DNA from: an uncultured Polaribacter sp.
GTDB lineage: Bacteria; Bacteroidota; Bacteroidia; Flavobacteriales; Flavobacteriaceae
NCBI GenBank assembly: GCA_913050305.1
Contig: CAJXAS010000012.1
Coordinates: 1-19,966, forward strand
DNA length: 19,966 nucleotides
Reading direction: 5' to 3'
The first letter of the stretch is position 1. Every line of letters begins with the position of its first letter. The notes under the pieces are model-generated. The model saw nothing but the letters and a program-made list of their open reading frames with translations, was not told where the DNA came from and did no database searches. A program made the position numbers and the translations under genes. Shown in pieces: positions 1-8,721 of this stretch.

Positions 1-794
1 ATACAGAAAGAAATGGTGTTCACATCATTGATTTGTATAAAACTGCAGCAAAAATCGAAGAAACTTCAGAAGCTTTAAAAAAGATTGCAAACTCTGGACG
101 TAAGATTTTATTTGTGGCTACAAAAAAGCAAGCTAAGGATATTGTTGCTGAAAAAGCGAAAGCTATAAGCATGCCTTATATTACTGAAAGATGGCCTGGT
201 GGAATGTTAACAAACTTTGTTACTATTAGAAAAGCTGTAAAGAAAATGGCTATAATTGATAGAATGAAGACAGATGGTTCTTTTGATGCATTATCTAAAA
301 GAGAAAAATTACAAATCAATCGTCAGAGAGAGAAATTAGAAAAGAATTTAGGTTCTATTTCTGATATGACTCGTTTACCTGGTGCTTTATTTGTAGTTGA
401 TATCAAAAAAGAACACATTGCTGTAGCAGAAGCTCAAAAATTAAATATTCCAATTTTTGCAATGGTAGATACAAACTCTGATCCAAGACAAGTAGACTAC
501 GTAATTCCTGCAAATGATGACGCTTCAAAATCTATTAACGTAGTATTATCTTTTGTTACTGATGCAATTGCAGACGGTTTATCTGAAAGAAAAGCAGACA
601 AAGAGAAAGTAAAAGAAGCTCCAAAAAAGGAAGAAGCTAAAGTAGAAGCTCCTAAAGCGGAAGTTGCAGCTCCTGAAGTTGAAGAAGCAAAGGTAGAAAC
701 TCCTGCAAAGGAAGAAGCTCCAAAAGCAAAAGCTCCTAAAAAAGCAAAAAAGAAAGCTGAAGTTGCTGAAACACCTGCTGAAGAAAAAAAATAA
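1..794 (+). CDS. rpsB: 30S ribosomal protein S2, 5' end cut by the window edge
   Basis: Component of the small ribosomal subunit that sits near the head/body junction and is needed for S1 docking. The reading frame is open from the window edge (first whole codon at 3), so about 33-35 N-terminal residues lie outside; 263 residues are visible. The visible start reads T-ERNGVHIIDLYKTAAKIEE, followed by the S2 landmarks FVATKKQA, PYITERWPGGMLTNF and FVVDIKKEHIAVAEA, then the D-T-N-S-DP segment. The TTG at 33 is internal, not a start. After the conserved fold ends near SFVTDAIADGL (about 566-585) there is a tail of roughly 70 residues made almost only of Lys, Ala, Glu and Pro, probably disordered. 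It is followed 48 bases later by tsf, the usual bacterial pairing, and is probably co-transcribed with it. Family assignment is certain. Confidence 0.97.
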   Translation, partial: TERNGVHIIDLYKTAAKIEETSEALKKIANSGRKILFVATKKQAKDIVAEKAKAISMPYITERWPGGMLTNFVTIRKAVKKMAIIDRMKTDGSFDALSKREKLQINRQREKLEKNLGSISDMTRLPGALFVVDIKKEHIAVAEAQKLNIPIFAMVDTNSDPRQVDYVIPANDDASKSINVVLSFVTDAIADGLSERKADKEKVKEAPKKEEAKVEAPKAEVAAPEVEEAKVETPAKEEAPKAKAPKKAKKKAEVAETPAEEKK

Positions 795-842
795 TTTAAG
801 AACAATTTAGAAACCTAGGTTTCTGAACAAAAAATAAGTGAC

Positions 843-1808
843 ATGGTAAAAGTAAGTGCTGCTGATGTTAAAAAATTAAGGGAAGCAACTGGAGCTGGAA
901 TGATGGACTGTAAAAAGGCATTAGTAGAGGCAGAAAATAACTTCGATGAAGCTATAAGCGTTTTACGTAAAAAAGGTCAGAAAATTGCTGCAAAAAGAGC
1001 TGATAGAGATTCTACAGAAGGAGTTGCAGTAACAAGAATTAATGACTCAAAAACAGAAGGAGTAGCTATTGTATTAGCTTGTGAAACTGATTTTGTTGGT
1101 AAAAACGAATCTTTTGTAGCTTTAGGTGGTCAATTTGCAGACATCGCATTAAACGTTGCAGATAAAGAAGCTTTCTTAGCTGCAGATTTTGGCGGCATGA
1201 CTGTTGCAGACAAACTAATTGAGCAAACTGGTGTTATTGGAGAAAAGTTAGAGATAACAGCTTTCGATAAAATTGAAGCTGCCTATGTTGGTGCTTACAC
1301 TCACATTGGTAAAATTGCTGCTCTTGTTGGTTTATCTACTGCAGTAGATAATGCTGAAACTTTATCTAAAGATGTTGCTATGCAAGTTGCCTCTATGGGT
1401 GCAACTACATTATCTTATAAAGATTTTGATACTGCATTTGTTACAGCAGAAACTGAAGCTAGAATCGCGGTGATAGAAAAAGATAATATAGAATTAGGTA
1501 GATTAGGGAAAACATTGAAAAATATTCCTCAATATATTTCTATGTCTCAATTATCTGATGCTATTTTGGCCGAAGCTGAAGATGCTGCAAAAGCAGAATT
1601 AAAAGCAGAAGGAAAACCAGAACAAATTTGGGATAGAATCTTACCAGGAAAAATGGAAAGATTTATTGCAGATAATACAACTTTAGACATGGAACAATGT
1701 CTTTTAGATCAATCTTTTATTAAAGATGAGAAGAAAAACGTTGCACAATATGTTACAACATTTGGTGATGTTGAAGTTAGTGGATTTAAAAGAGTAACTT
1801 TAGGATAA
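843..1808 (+). CDS. tsf: Elongation factor Ts
   Basis: Guanine nucleotide exchange factor that recharges EF-Tu by releasing GDP; cytoplasmic. The 321 residues open with the UBA-like domain (residues 1-45, with KKLREATGAGMMDCKKAL) and carry the EF-Tu contact motif TDFVGKN at about 82-88. The rest is the duplicated core, ending in DVEVSGFKRV. It is longer than the roughly 283 residues of the E. coli protein, which I recall as usual for Bacteroidota. The ATG at 843 is the natural start because the UBA domain begins immediately. It lies 48 bases after rpsB and is followed by a strong terminator, so the rpsB-tsf transcript ends here. Confidence 0.97.
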   Translation: MVKVSAADVKKLREATGAGMMDCKKALVEAENNFDEAISVLRKKGQKIAAKRADRDSTEGVAVTRINDSKTEGVAIVLACETDFVGKNESFVALGGQFADIALNVADKEAFLAADFGGMTVADKLIEQTGVIGEKLEITAFDKIEAAYVGAYTHIGKIAALVGLSTAVDNAETLSKDVAMQVASMGATTLSYKDFDTAFVTAETEARIAVIEKDNIELGRLGKTLKNIPQYISMSQLSDAILAEAEDAAKAELKAEGKPEQIWDRILPGKMERFIADNTTLDMEQCLLDQSFIKDEKKNVAQYVTTFGDVEVSGFKRVTLG

Positions 1809-1833
1809 GTAGTATTCTAAAAATTATATTTAC

Positions 1834-1873
1834 AAACCTCGTTTTCATATTATGTGAAAACGAGGTTTTTTTT
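1834..1873 (+). terminator. Rho-independent terminator of rpsB-tsf
   Basis: Perfect 14-bp stem AAACCTCGTTTTCA (1834-1847) pairing with TGAAAACGAGGTTT (1855-1868), a 7-base loop, and a run of Ts from 1866 to 1873. It separates tsf from pyrH. Confidence 0.92.
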
Positions 1874-1904
1874 GTTCAGAAAAAAGAAAATCAAAAAAAA
1901 AACG

Positions 1905-1912
1905 TAATTTTG
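1905..1912 (+). promoter_or_regulatory. Putative pyrH promoter, -7 box
   Basis: TAATTTTG followed by CTC fits the Bacteroidota -7 consensus TANNTTTG. It lies just after the tsf terminator and 20 bases before the pyrH start, as expected for an independent pyrH-frr transcript. No TTTG/TTG element is visible at the usual 19-21 base spacing upstream, so the call rests on the -7 box and its placement. Confidence 0.6.
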
Positions 1913-1932
1913 CTCAACTTAGAAATTAAACT

Positions 1933-2643
1933 ATGCAATACAAAAGAATTCTTTTAAAATTAAGCGGAGAGGCCTTAATGGGTGACAGACAATATGGAAT
2001 TGATCCTAAACGACTCGCTGAATATGCAAGAGAAATAAAAGAAGTAGTAGAAAAAGGTATCGAAGTTGCTATTGTTATTGGCGGTGGAAATATATTTAGA
2101 GGTGTTGCTGGTGCGGCCAACGGAATGGATCGTGTGCAAGGAGATCACATGGGTATGCTAGCTACCTGTATAAATGGCTTAGCTCTGCAAAGCGCGCTGG
2201 AAGACGAAGACGTGCATACAAGGCTTCAAACAGCCTTAGAAATCAAAGAAGTTGCAGAACCTTATATTAAAAGAAAAGCAATAAGACATTTAGAAAAAGG
2301 ACGCGTTGTTATTTTTGGAGCTGGAACAGGAAACCCTTATTTTACAACAGATACAGCTGCTGTTCTGCGAGCGATAGAAGTACATGCAGATGCTATCTTA
2401 AAAGGAACTCGCGTAGATGGAATTTATAACGTAGATCCTGAGAAAGACGAAAGTGCCGTTAAATATGAAACCATTACCTTTAAAGAAGTAATAGAAAAAG
2501 GTTTAAAAGTAATGGATATGACTGCCTTTACATTAAGTGAAGAAAACAAATTGCCCATTATTGTATTTGATATGAATACAAACGGAAATCTATTAAAATT
2601 AGTTTCTGGAGAAAAAATAGGTACAATTGTTGACACCAAATAA
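1933..2643 (+). CDS. pyrH: UMP kinase (uridylate kinase)
   Basis: Phosphorylates UMP to UDP with ATP, an essential step of pyrimidine nucleotide synthesis; cytoplasmic hexamer of the amino acid kinase fold. The 236 residues show ILLKLSGEALMG at 6-17 (phosphate-binding Lys), the glycine loop VIGGGNIFRG at 48-57, RVQGDHMGMLAT at 67-78, and GTGNPYFTTDTA at 131-142, all standard for bacterial PyrH and unlike eukaryotic UMP/CMP kinases. The ATG at 1933 gives the usual N-terminus (MQYKRILLKLSGE). Length matches the family. It is followed after 26 bases by frr, with which it is likely co-transcribed. A terminator and a promoter box separate it from tsf. Confidence 0.97.
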   Translation: MQYKRILLKLSGEALMGDRQYGIDPKRLAEYAREIKEVVEKGIEVAIVIGGGNIFRGVAGAANGMDRVQGDHMGMLATCINGLALQSALEDEDVHTRLQTALEIKEVAEPYIKRKAIRHLEKGRVVIFGAGTGNPYFTTDTAAVLRAIEVHADAILKGTRVDGIYNVDPEKDESAVKYETITFKEVIEKGLKVMDMTAFTLSEENKLPIIVFDMNTNGNLLKLVSGEKIGTIVDTK

Positions 2644-2669
2644 AATAGAATCTTGAAATTAAGAAGAAG

Positions 2670-3224
2670 ATGAACGAAGAAATAGAATTTATATTAGATA
2701 CAACTAAGGAGGCAATGACTAGCGCTATTGCTCATTTAGAAAAAGAATTAAGAGCTATTAGAGCTGGTAAGGCTACCCCTGCAATGTTAGCAAATGTAAT
2801 GGTAGATTATTACGGTTCTCAAACACCATTAGGGCAAGTTGCAAATGTTACAACGCCCGATCCAAGAACGATTGCGATACAACCTTGGGAAAAAAATATG
2901 CTACAACCAATTGAGAAAGCAATTATGATTGCAAATCTTGGTTTTAATCCAATGAACAATGGTGATATTATTATGATTAATGTACCACCATTAACTGAAG
3001 AAAGAAGAATTGGTTTAGCAAAACAAGCAAAAGCTGAAGCTGAACACGCAAAAGTTGGTATTAGAAACGCCAGAAAAGATGCCAATAATGAAATTAAGAA
3101 AACAGATATCTCAGACGATTTAAAAAAAGACTCTGAAGCAGAAGTGCAAAAGCTTACAGATTCTTTTGTAAAAATTATAGAAGAAACACTTTCTGTAAAA
3201 GAAAAAGAAATTATGACTGTTTAA
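2670..3224 (+). CDS. frr: Ribosome recycling factor
   Basis: Acts with EF-G to split the post-termination ribosome so that its subunits can be reused. The 184 residues match the family's usual length of about 185. Visible marks are the N-terminal helix with HLEKELRAIRAGKATPAML (about 22-40), then VDYYGSQTPLGQVANV, the hinge region with WEKNMLQPIEKAI, and the conserved NVPPLTEERR segment. The last helices are charged (KKDSEAEVQKLTD). It is the second gene of the pyrH-frr pair and is closed by a terminator 19 bases after its stop. Confidence 0.97.
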   Translation: MNEEIEFILDTTKEAMTSAIAHLEKELRAIRAGKATPAMLANVMVDYYGSQTPLGQVANVTTPDPRTIAIQPWEKNMLQPIEKAIMIANLGFNPMNNGDIIMINVPPLTEERRIGLAKQAKAEAEHAKVGIRNARKDANNEIKKTDISDDLKKDSEAEVQKLTDSFVKIIEETLSVKEKEIMTV

Positions 3225-3242
3225 GAAACTATCAAATTATAG

Positions 3243-3274
3243 AAAAGGTGTTTTTAAAAAACACCTTTTTTTTT
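3243..3274 (+). terminator. Rho-independent terminator of pyrH-frr
   Basis: 12-bp stem AAAAGGTGTTTT (3243-3254) with AAAACACCTTTT (3258-3269), a 3-base loop, and nine Ts ending at 3274. Confidence 0.9.
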
Positions 3275-3299
3275 GCTTAAAACTCATTTGGAATTTGGT

Positions 3300-3307
3300 T
3301 ATATTTG
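3300..3307 (+). promoter_or_regulatory. Putative promoter of the MMPL transporter gene, -7 box
   Basis: TATATTTG followed by CAC is a perfect TANNTTTG box of the flavobacterial type, located after the frr terminator and 15 bases before the ATG at 3323. A TTG lies at 3273-3275, but its 24-base spacing is longer than usual. Confidence 0.6.
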
Positions 3308-3322
3308 CACAAATTATTTTTT

Positions 3323-5695
3323 ATGAATTTTTGGACAAAAATTGCGGGTATTATTTTAAGAAACCGTTACTTGATTTTAATAAGTATCGCAATTATTACT
3401 AGTTTATTAGCATCCCAAATGAAGTATATGAAATTTTCATATACCGAGGCAAATTTGCTACCAGAAGACCATGAAGCCAATATACAATACAACAAATTTC
3501 TACAAATTTTTGGAGAGGAAGGTAATTTAGTTATTCTTGGAGTTAAAGATTCAACTGTTTTTACACCTAAAAAGTTTAATGCTTGGAATAAATTAGTAGC
3601 GCAATTTGATGAAAGAAAAGAAATTGACTTTACCATTTCTATTGCTGATGTAAAGAAGCTAAAAGCAGATAGAAAAAAGAGAAAGTTTATTCTAGAGCCT
3701 TTATACAGTAAAAATCCTACTACAAAAGAAGAAGTAAATATAATTAAAAAAGAACTCTTTGAGAAGCTTCCTTTTTATGATAATTTACTTTACAATAAAG
3801 AAACGGGTACTTTACAGACCGCTATTTATATTAAAAAGGAAATTATAAATACACCTGCAAGAAGAGACTTCATTTTTGATATTTTAATACCTGCAATAAA
3901 AAAATTCGAAGAAGAAACTAATTTAGATGTGCGCGTTTCTGGAATGCCATATATTAGAACATTAAATGCCCAAAATATTCAAGATGAAATCATGCTTTTT
4001 GTTGGTGGTGCATTAGGAATTACAGCACTTATATTTTTCTTTTTCTTTAGATCTTTTCGCGCTACATTCATTACATTATTAGTGGTTATAATTGGTGTTA
4101 TCTGGGCTTTTGGTTTTATTGGTTTATTCCGTTATGAAATAACGGTATTATCTGCATTAATACCACCTTTAATTATTGTCATTGGCGTGCCAAATGCAGT
4201 CTTCCTTATTAACAAATATCAGCAAGAAATAAAGAAACATGGACAGCAAGCAAAAGCTTTACAACGTGTAATTTCTAAAATTGGAAATGCAACTTTAATG
4301 ACAAATATTACAACTGCATCTGGTTTCGCAACCTTTGTTTTTGTAAAAAGTAATTTACTGCGTGAATTCGGAATTTTGGCTTCAGTAAATATTATCAGTA
4401 TTTTTATATTGGCACTATTAATCATACCAATCATTTATAGTTTCATGCCACTTCCCAAGAAAAAGCATTTAAGTCATTTAGAAACAAAATGGATTGACAA
4501 TGTGGTTAATTGGATGGAAAAAATGGTGAGAACCAACAGAATTACTATATATTTTGCAACTGTTTTAGTAATTGTATTAAGTATTATTGGTGTTTATAAA
4601 ATTACAGTTTCTGGAAGTTTAATTGAAGACATGCCCAAAAACACTGATTTCTATAAAGATATTAAATTCTTCGAAAAAGAGTTTGGAGGAATAATGCCTT
4701 TAGAAATTTTAATCGATACTAAAAAAAATAAAGGCGTCATGAAGCTATCCACTTTAAAAAAGATGGAAAAGCTGAATGAAACAATAGAAAGCTTTCCTGA
4801 ATTATCAAAACCAATCTCTGTAGTTAACTTAGTAAAGTATTCAAAACAGGCGTATTATAACGGAAATCCGAAATACTACCAATTACCAACAAATCAAGAA
4901 CAAAGTTATATATTTTCATATTCTAAAAACTCCAGTAGAGATACTGGAATGCTCAAAACATTTGTAGATTCTACTGGACGTTATGCTAGAATTACCACTT
5001 TCATGAAAGATATTGGTACAGAAAAAATGGATATTATTCAAGAGCGCTTAAAGACAGTAATAGCAAAAGAATTTCCAGCAGATAGATATACCGTATCCTT
5101 AACTGGTAAAGCCTTGGTCTTTATAAAAGGAACAAACTATTTAATTAAAAACTTAGTCATTTCTTTATCGCTGGCTATTTTATTAATTGCCCTTTTTATG
5201 GCTTGGATGTTTAGATCACTACAAATGATTTTAATTTCATTGATTCCAAATATGTTACCATTACTAATTACAGCGGGGTTAATGGGTTTTTTAAACATAC
5301 CAATAAAACCATCTACTATATTAGTCTTTAGTATCGCATTTGGTATTTCTGTAGACGATACAATTCATTTCTTAGCGAAATATAGACAAGAACTTATTGC
5401 CAACAAATGGAAAATTAAACCCTCTGTTTATTCTGCATTGCGAGAAACTGGTGTAAGTATGTTTTACACTTCTATTGTATTATTTTTTGGTTTTTTAGTT
5501 TTCACTCTTTCTAGTTTTGGTGGAACAATTGCCTTAGGTGGTCTAGTTTCTGTAACATTATTATTAGCGATGGTCTCCAACTTATTATTATTACCCTCTT
5601 TATTATTAACTTTTGAAAAGAAAATTGCAAATAAAAAAGTATTTAAAGAGCCTAAAATGAAAATTTTCCCTCCTAAAGAAGAAAAAACAAAATAG
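3323..5695 (+). CDS. RND-superfamily (MMPL/SSD type) membrane transporter
   Basis: Predicted proton-driven exporter of the inner membrane; the substrate cannot be told from sequence. The 790 residues show the RND internal duplication: one helix (about 17-31), a large periplasmic domain (about 35-220), five helices (about 223-378), then a second helix (about 408-425), a second periplasmic domain (about 430-605) and five helices (about 610-765). The second half has the GISVDDTIHF motif (Asp678-Asp679 in the membrane), typical of the proton relay. The matching site of the first half reads IGVPNAVFL with no acidic residue. The ATG at 3323 is chosen over a TTG at 3305 because that TTG lies inside the promoter box. 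It has its own promoter, stands alone, and is followed by asnS after 102 bases. Such genes are often annotated 'MMPL family' or 'predicted exporter'. Confidence 0.88.
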   Translation: MNFWTKIAGIILRNRYLILISIAIITSLLASQMKYMKFSYTEANLLPEDHEANIQYNKFLQIFGEEGNLVILGVKDSTVFTPKKFNAWNKLVAQFDERKEIDFTISIADVKKLKADRKKRKFILEPLYSKNPTTKEEVNIIKKELFEKLPFYDNLLYNKETGTLQTAIYIKKEIINTPARRDFIFDILIPAIKKFEEETNLDVRVSGMPYIRTLNAQNIQDEIMLFVGGALGITALIFFFFFRSFRATFITLLVVIIGVIWAFGFIGLFRYEITVLSALIPPLIIVIGVPNAVFLINKYQQEIKKHGQQAKALQRVISKIGNATLMTNITTASGFATFVFVKSNLLREFGILASVNIISIFILALLIIPIIYSFMPLPKKKHLSHLETKWIDNVVNWMEKMVRTNRITIYFATVLVIVLSIIGVYKITVSGSLIEDMPKNTDFYKDIKFFEKEFGGIMPLEILIDTKKNKGVMKLSTLKKMEKLNETIESFPELSKPISVVNLVKYSKQAYYNGNPKYYQLPTNQEQSYIFSYSKNSSRDTGMLKTFVDSTGRYARITTFMKDIGTEKMDIIQERLKTVIAKEFPADRYTVSLTGKALVFIKGTNYLIKNLVISLSLAILLIALFMAWMFRSLQMILISLIPNMLPLLITAGLMGFLNIPIKPSTILVFSIAFGISVDDTIHFLAKYRQELIANKWKIKPSVYSALRETGVSMFYTSIVLFFGFLVFTLSSFGGTIALGGLVSVTLLLAMVSNLLLLPSLLLTFEKKIANKKVFKEPKMKIFPPKEEKTK

Positions 5696-5797
5696 CATAC
5701 ACCTTTTTATTGCCCTTTCATTGGTTGCTTAATTTGCAACAATAAAGTATCTTTACTCTTTATAAAAAGATAATTTTCGAATACAATACACTTATAA

Positions 5798-7234
5798 ATG
5801 ATGACAAAAAATAGCGTAGCAGAATTATTAAAATCAGGTTCAGTTTTACAAGAGGTGATTATAAAAGGGTGGGTTAGAACTTTTAGAAGTAATCGTTTTA
5901 TTGCTTTAAATGACGGTTCTACAATTAACAACATACAGTGTGTAATTGATTTTGAAAATACACCAGAAGAAACTTTAAAAAGAATTACAACAGGAGCAGC
6001 ATTATCTATCAAAGGAATCATTGCAGAAAGTCAAGGTAAAGGACAATCTGTGGAAATTCAGGTTTCAAATATAGAAATTCTAGGAGATTCGAATGCCGAT
6101 GAATACCCAATACAACCTAAAAAACATAGTTTTGAGTTTTTAAGAGAAAACGCACACCTTCGGGTAAGAACAAATACATTTAGCGCGGTAATGAGAGTGC
6201 GATCTAAACTCTCTTTTGCAGTTCATAAATACTTTCAAGACAATGGGTTTAATTATGTAAATACACCAATTGTTACGGGTTCTGATGCCGAAGGAGCGGG
6301 AGAAATGTTTAGAGTTACGTCATTTGAAGATAATAAAGCACCGGTTACAGAAGACGGAAAAATAGATTATACCAAAGATTTCTTCGGAAAAGAAACAAAT
6401 CTTACCGTTTCTGGTCAGTTAGAAGCAGAAGCGTATGCAATGGCTTTAGGTAAAGTATATACTTTTGGTCCCACTTTTAGGGCAGAAAATTCAAATACAA
6501 CGCGTCATTTAGCAGAATTCTGGATGATTGAACCAGAGGTTGCTTTTATGGATTTAGATGGAAATATGGATTTAGCAGAAGATTTTATAAAATCTGTGCT
6601 AACTTATGTTTTAGAGCACTGTAAAGAAGATTTAGCCTTTTTAGATGAACGTTTTATGCAAGAGGAAAAAACAAAACCTCAATTGCAAAGAAGTGAAATG
6701 AGTTTGTTAGAGAAGTTGAAATTTGTTGCTGACAACAATTTTAAAAGAGTTTCTTACACAGAAGCAATCGACATTCTGAGAAACTGTAAACCTAATAAAA
6801 AGAAAAAATTCCAATACCCTATTAACGAATGGGGAGCAGATTTACAATCTGAACACGAGCGTTTTTTAGTTGAAAAGCATTTTAAATGTCCAGTTATTTT
6901 ATTTGATTATCCGGCAGACATCAAAGCATTTTATATGCGTTTAAATGAAGATGGAAAAACAGTAAGAGCTATGGATGTTTTATTTCCTGGAATTGGAGAA
7001 ATGGTAGGTGGTGCGCAACGTGAAGAACGTTATGATGTTTTAGTAGAAAAGATGAAAGCCATGAATATAGACGAAAAAGAACTTTGGTGGTACTTAGATC
7101 TAAGAAAATTTGGCACAGCCGTGCATTCTGGCTTTGGTTTAGGTTTTGAGAGACTCGTTCAATTTACAACCGGTATGGGAAATATTAGAGATGTAATTCC
7201 ATTTCCAAGGACACCTCAAAATGCGGATTTTTAA
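5798..7234 (+). CDS. asnS: Asparaginyl-tRNA synthetase
   Basis: Class II aminoacyl-tRNA synthetase that charges tRNA-Asn with asparagine; cytoplasmic homodimer. The 478 residues begin with an OB-fold anticodon-binding domain (about 18-95, IIKGWVRTFRSN). Motif 2 follows with FRAENSNTTRHLAEFWMIEPE-like residues near 228-247, and motif 3, GFGLGFERLVQF, lies close to the C-terminus. The end, GNIRDVIPFPRTP, and the segment around DFFGKETNLTVSGQLEAE mark it as AsnRS rather than AspRS. Two adjacent ATGs (5798 and 5801) are possible starts; the first is used. The stop is 23 bases ahead of rpoN. The 102 bases in front hold a near-match to the promoter consensus (TAATTTTC at 5771) and weak hairpins but no clear terminator. 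Confidence 0.96.
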   Translation: MMTKNSVAELLKSGSVLQEVIIKGWVRTFRSNRFIALNDGSTINNIQCVIDFENTPEETLKRITTGAALSIKGIIAESQGKGQSVEIQVSNIEILGDSNADEYPIQPKKHSFEFLRENAHLRVRTNTFSAVMRVRSKLSFAVHKYFQDNGFNYVNTPIVTGSDAEGAGEMFRVTSFEDNKAPVTEDGKIDYTKDFFGKETNLTVSGQLEAEAYAMALGKVYTFGPTFRAENSNTTRHLAEFWMIEPEVAFMDLDGNMDLAEDFIKSVLTYVLEHCKEDLAFLDERFMQEEKTKPQLQRSEMSLLEKLKFVADNNFKRVSYTEAIDILRNCKPNKKKKFQYPINEWGADLQSEHERFLVEKHFKCPVILFDYPADIKAFYMRLNEDGKTVRAMDVLFPGIGEMVGGAQREERYDVLVEKMKAMNIDEKELWWYLDLRKFGTAVHSGFGLGFERLVQFTTGMGNIRDVIPFPRTPQNADF

Positions 7235-7257
7235 TTTCATTTATGTATCTTTAAAAT

Positions 7258-8721
7258 ATGCTAAAACAAGGCTTAAATTACAAACTCCTACAGAAATTAT
7301 CTCCTCAGCAAATACAACTGATGAAGTTAATTCAATTACCAACACAAGCATTTGAAGAGCGCTTAAAGCAAGAAATAGAGGAAAACCCTGCCTTAGATAC
7401 TGGTAAAGAAGAATCTGAAGATATAGATGATGATTTATCAAATGAATTTGATGATGATGATGATAGATCCGAGAAAGATGAATTAGAAGATATTAATATC
7501 GACGAATATCTGAGTGATGATGACATTCCTAATTATAAAACTCAAGCTAATAATTACTCGGAAGATGATGAAGAAAAAAATGTGCCTTATGCAGCAGGAA
7601 CAAGTTTTCATCAATCTTTAAAAAATCAATTAAACACTTTTAGTTTAGACGAAGAAGAACAAGCTATCGCAGAATTTTTAGTTGGCAGTATTGACGATAG
7701 TGGTTATATCCGTAGAGAAATTATAGATTTAGTAGATGACTTAGCATTTACCGCCAATATTTTCACAACAGAAGAAAAGGTAATTATAGTACTTAAAAAA
7801 GTAGTACATACTTTAGACCCATTAGGTGTTGGCGCTAGAGATCTTAGGGAAAGTTTAATTATTCAGTTAAAAGCGAAAGACAAAACAAAATATAGAAGTT
7901 TATCTATTGAAGTTTTAGAAGCTGCATTTGATCACTTTATTAAAAAGCATTATAAGAAATTACAAGAAAAGTTTCATATTTCTGAAGACGAGCTGAAAGA
8001 AGTTATTAAGGAAATATCTAAATTAAACCCAAAACCAGGAAGTTCATACGCTGGTAATAATAAAATTGCAGAACAAATTGTTCCTGATTTTTCAATTAAA
8101 ATTTTAAATGGCGAATTAGATTTAGTTTTAAATGCTAGAAATGCACCAGAACTGCATGTTTCTAGAGAATACAACAACATGCTAAAAGGCTATCAAGAAG
8201 CAACAGTAAAATCAAAGTCCCAAAAGGATGCTGTCTTTTTTATTAAACAAAAATTAGACTCTGCAAAATGGTTCATAGATGCTATTAGACAAAGGCAACA
8301 AACCCTTTTAATAACAATGAACACCATCATGCAATATCAATATGATTATTTTTTAACCGGAGATGAACGCAAGTTAAAACCAATGATCTTAAAAGATATT
8401 GCTGATAAGATTAATATGGATGTTTCTACTGTTTCTAGAGTAGCAAATAGTAAATATGTTTCTACACCTTATGGAACAAAATTAATAAAGGAGTTCTTTT
8501 CTGAATCTATGAAAAATGACCAGGGAGAAGACGTATCTACCAAAGAAATTAAGAAAATATTAGAAAGTGTAATAGAAGAGGAGAATAAAAAGAAACCTCT
8601 AACTGACGAAAAATTAGCTGTTATTTTAAAAGAAAAAGGGTATCCTATTGCGAGAAGAACTGTTGCAAAGTATAGAGAACAGCTAGACTTACCAGTAGCA
8701 AGACTTAGAAAAGAAATTTAA
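7258..8721 (+). CDS. rpoN: RNA polymerase sigma-54 factor
   Basis: Alternative sigma factor that recognises -24/-12 promoters and needs an AAA+ activator to open them. The 487 residues show the three classical regions: a Gln/Leu-rich region I at 1-50 (KLSPQQIQLMKLIQLP), a very acidic region II at about 50-115, and region III with the core-binding part. A helix-turn-helix lies at about 378-405 (KDIADKINMDVSTVSRVANS), and the RpoN box ARRTVAKYRE at 465-474, which contacts the -24 element. Length and ends are intact. It lies 23 bases after asnS and shares one base of its TAA stop with the next gene's ATG, suggesting coupled translation. No sigma-54 activator is in the window. Confidence 0.96.
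   Translation: MLKQGLNYKLLQKLSPQQIQLMKLIQLPTQAFEERLKQEIEENPALDTGKEESEDIDDDLSNEFDDDDDRSEKDELEDINIDEYLSDDDIPNYKTQANNYSEDDEEKNVPYAAGTSFHQSLKNQLNTFSLDEEEQAIAEFLVGSIDDSGYIRREIIDLVDDLAFTANIFTTEEKVIIVLKKVVHTLDPLGVGARDLRESLIIQLKAKDKTKYRSLSIEVLEAAFDHFIKKHYKKLQEKFHISEDELKEVIKEISKLNPKPGSSYAGNNKIAEQIVPDFSIKILNGELDLVLNARNAPELHVSREYNNMLKGYQEATVKSKSQKDAVFFIKQKLDSAKWFIDAIRQRQQTLLITMNTIMQYQYDYFLTGDERKLKPMILKDIADKINMDVSTVSRVANSKYVSTPYGTKLIKEFFSESMKNDQGEDVSTKEIKKILESVIEEENKKKPLTDEKLAVILKEKGYPIARRTVAKYREQLDLPVARLRKEI

Noticed and set aside
497..805. 102-residue open frame opposite rpsB
   Set aside because: Antisense shadow of the low-complexity Lys/Ala/Glu tail; composition (Ser/Ala/Phe-rich) is what the reverse of such a tail gives.
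3305..3322. Earlier TTG start for the MMPL transporter
   Set aside because: The TTG is part of the TATATTTG promoter box, so it would lie at or before the transcript start; ATG at 3323 gives the normal N-terminus.
5723..5772. Short inverted repeats before asnS (GTTGC/GCAAC at 5723-5740 and TATCTTT/AAAGATA at 5748-5772)
   Set aside because: Stems of 5 and 7 bp with long loops and no following T run; not convincing as terminator, and no T-box or other leader pattern is recognisable.
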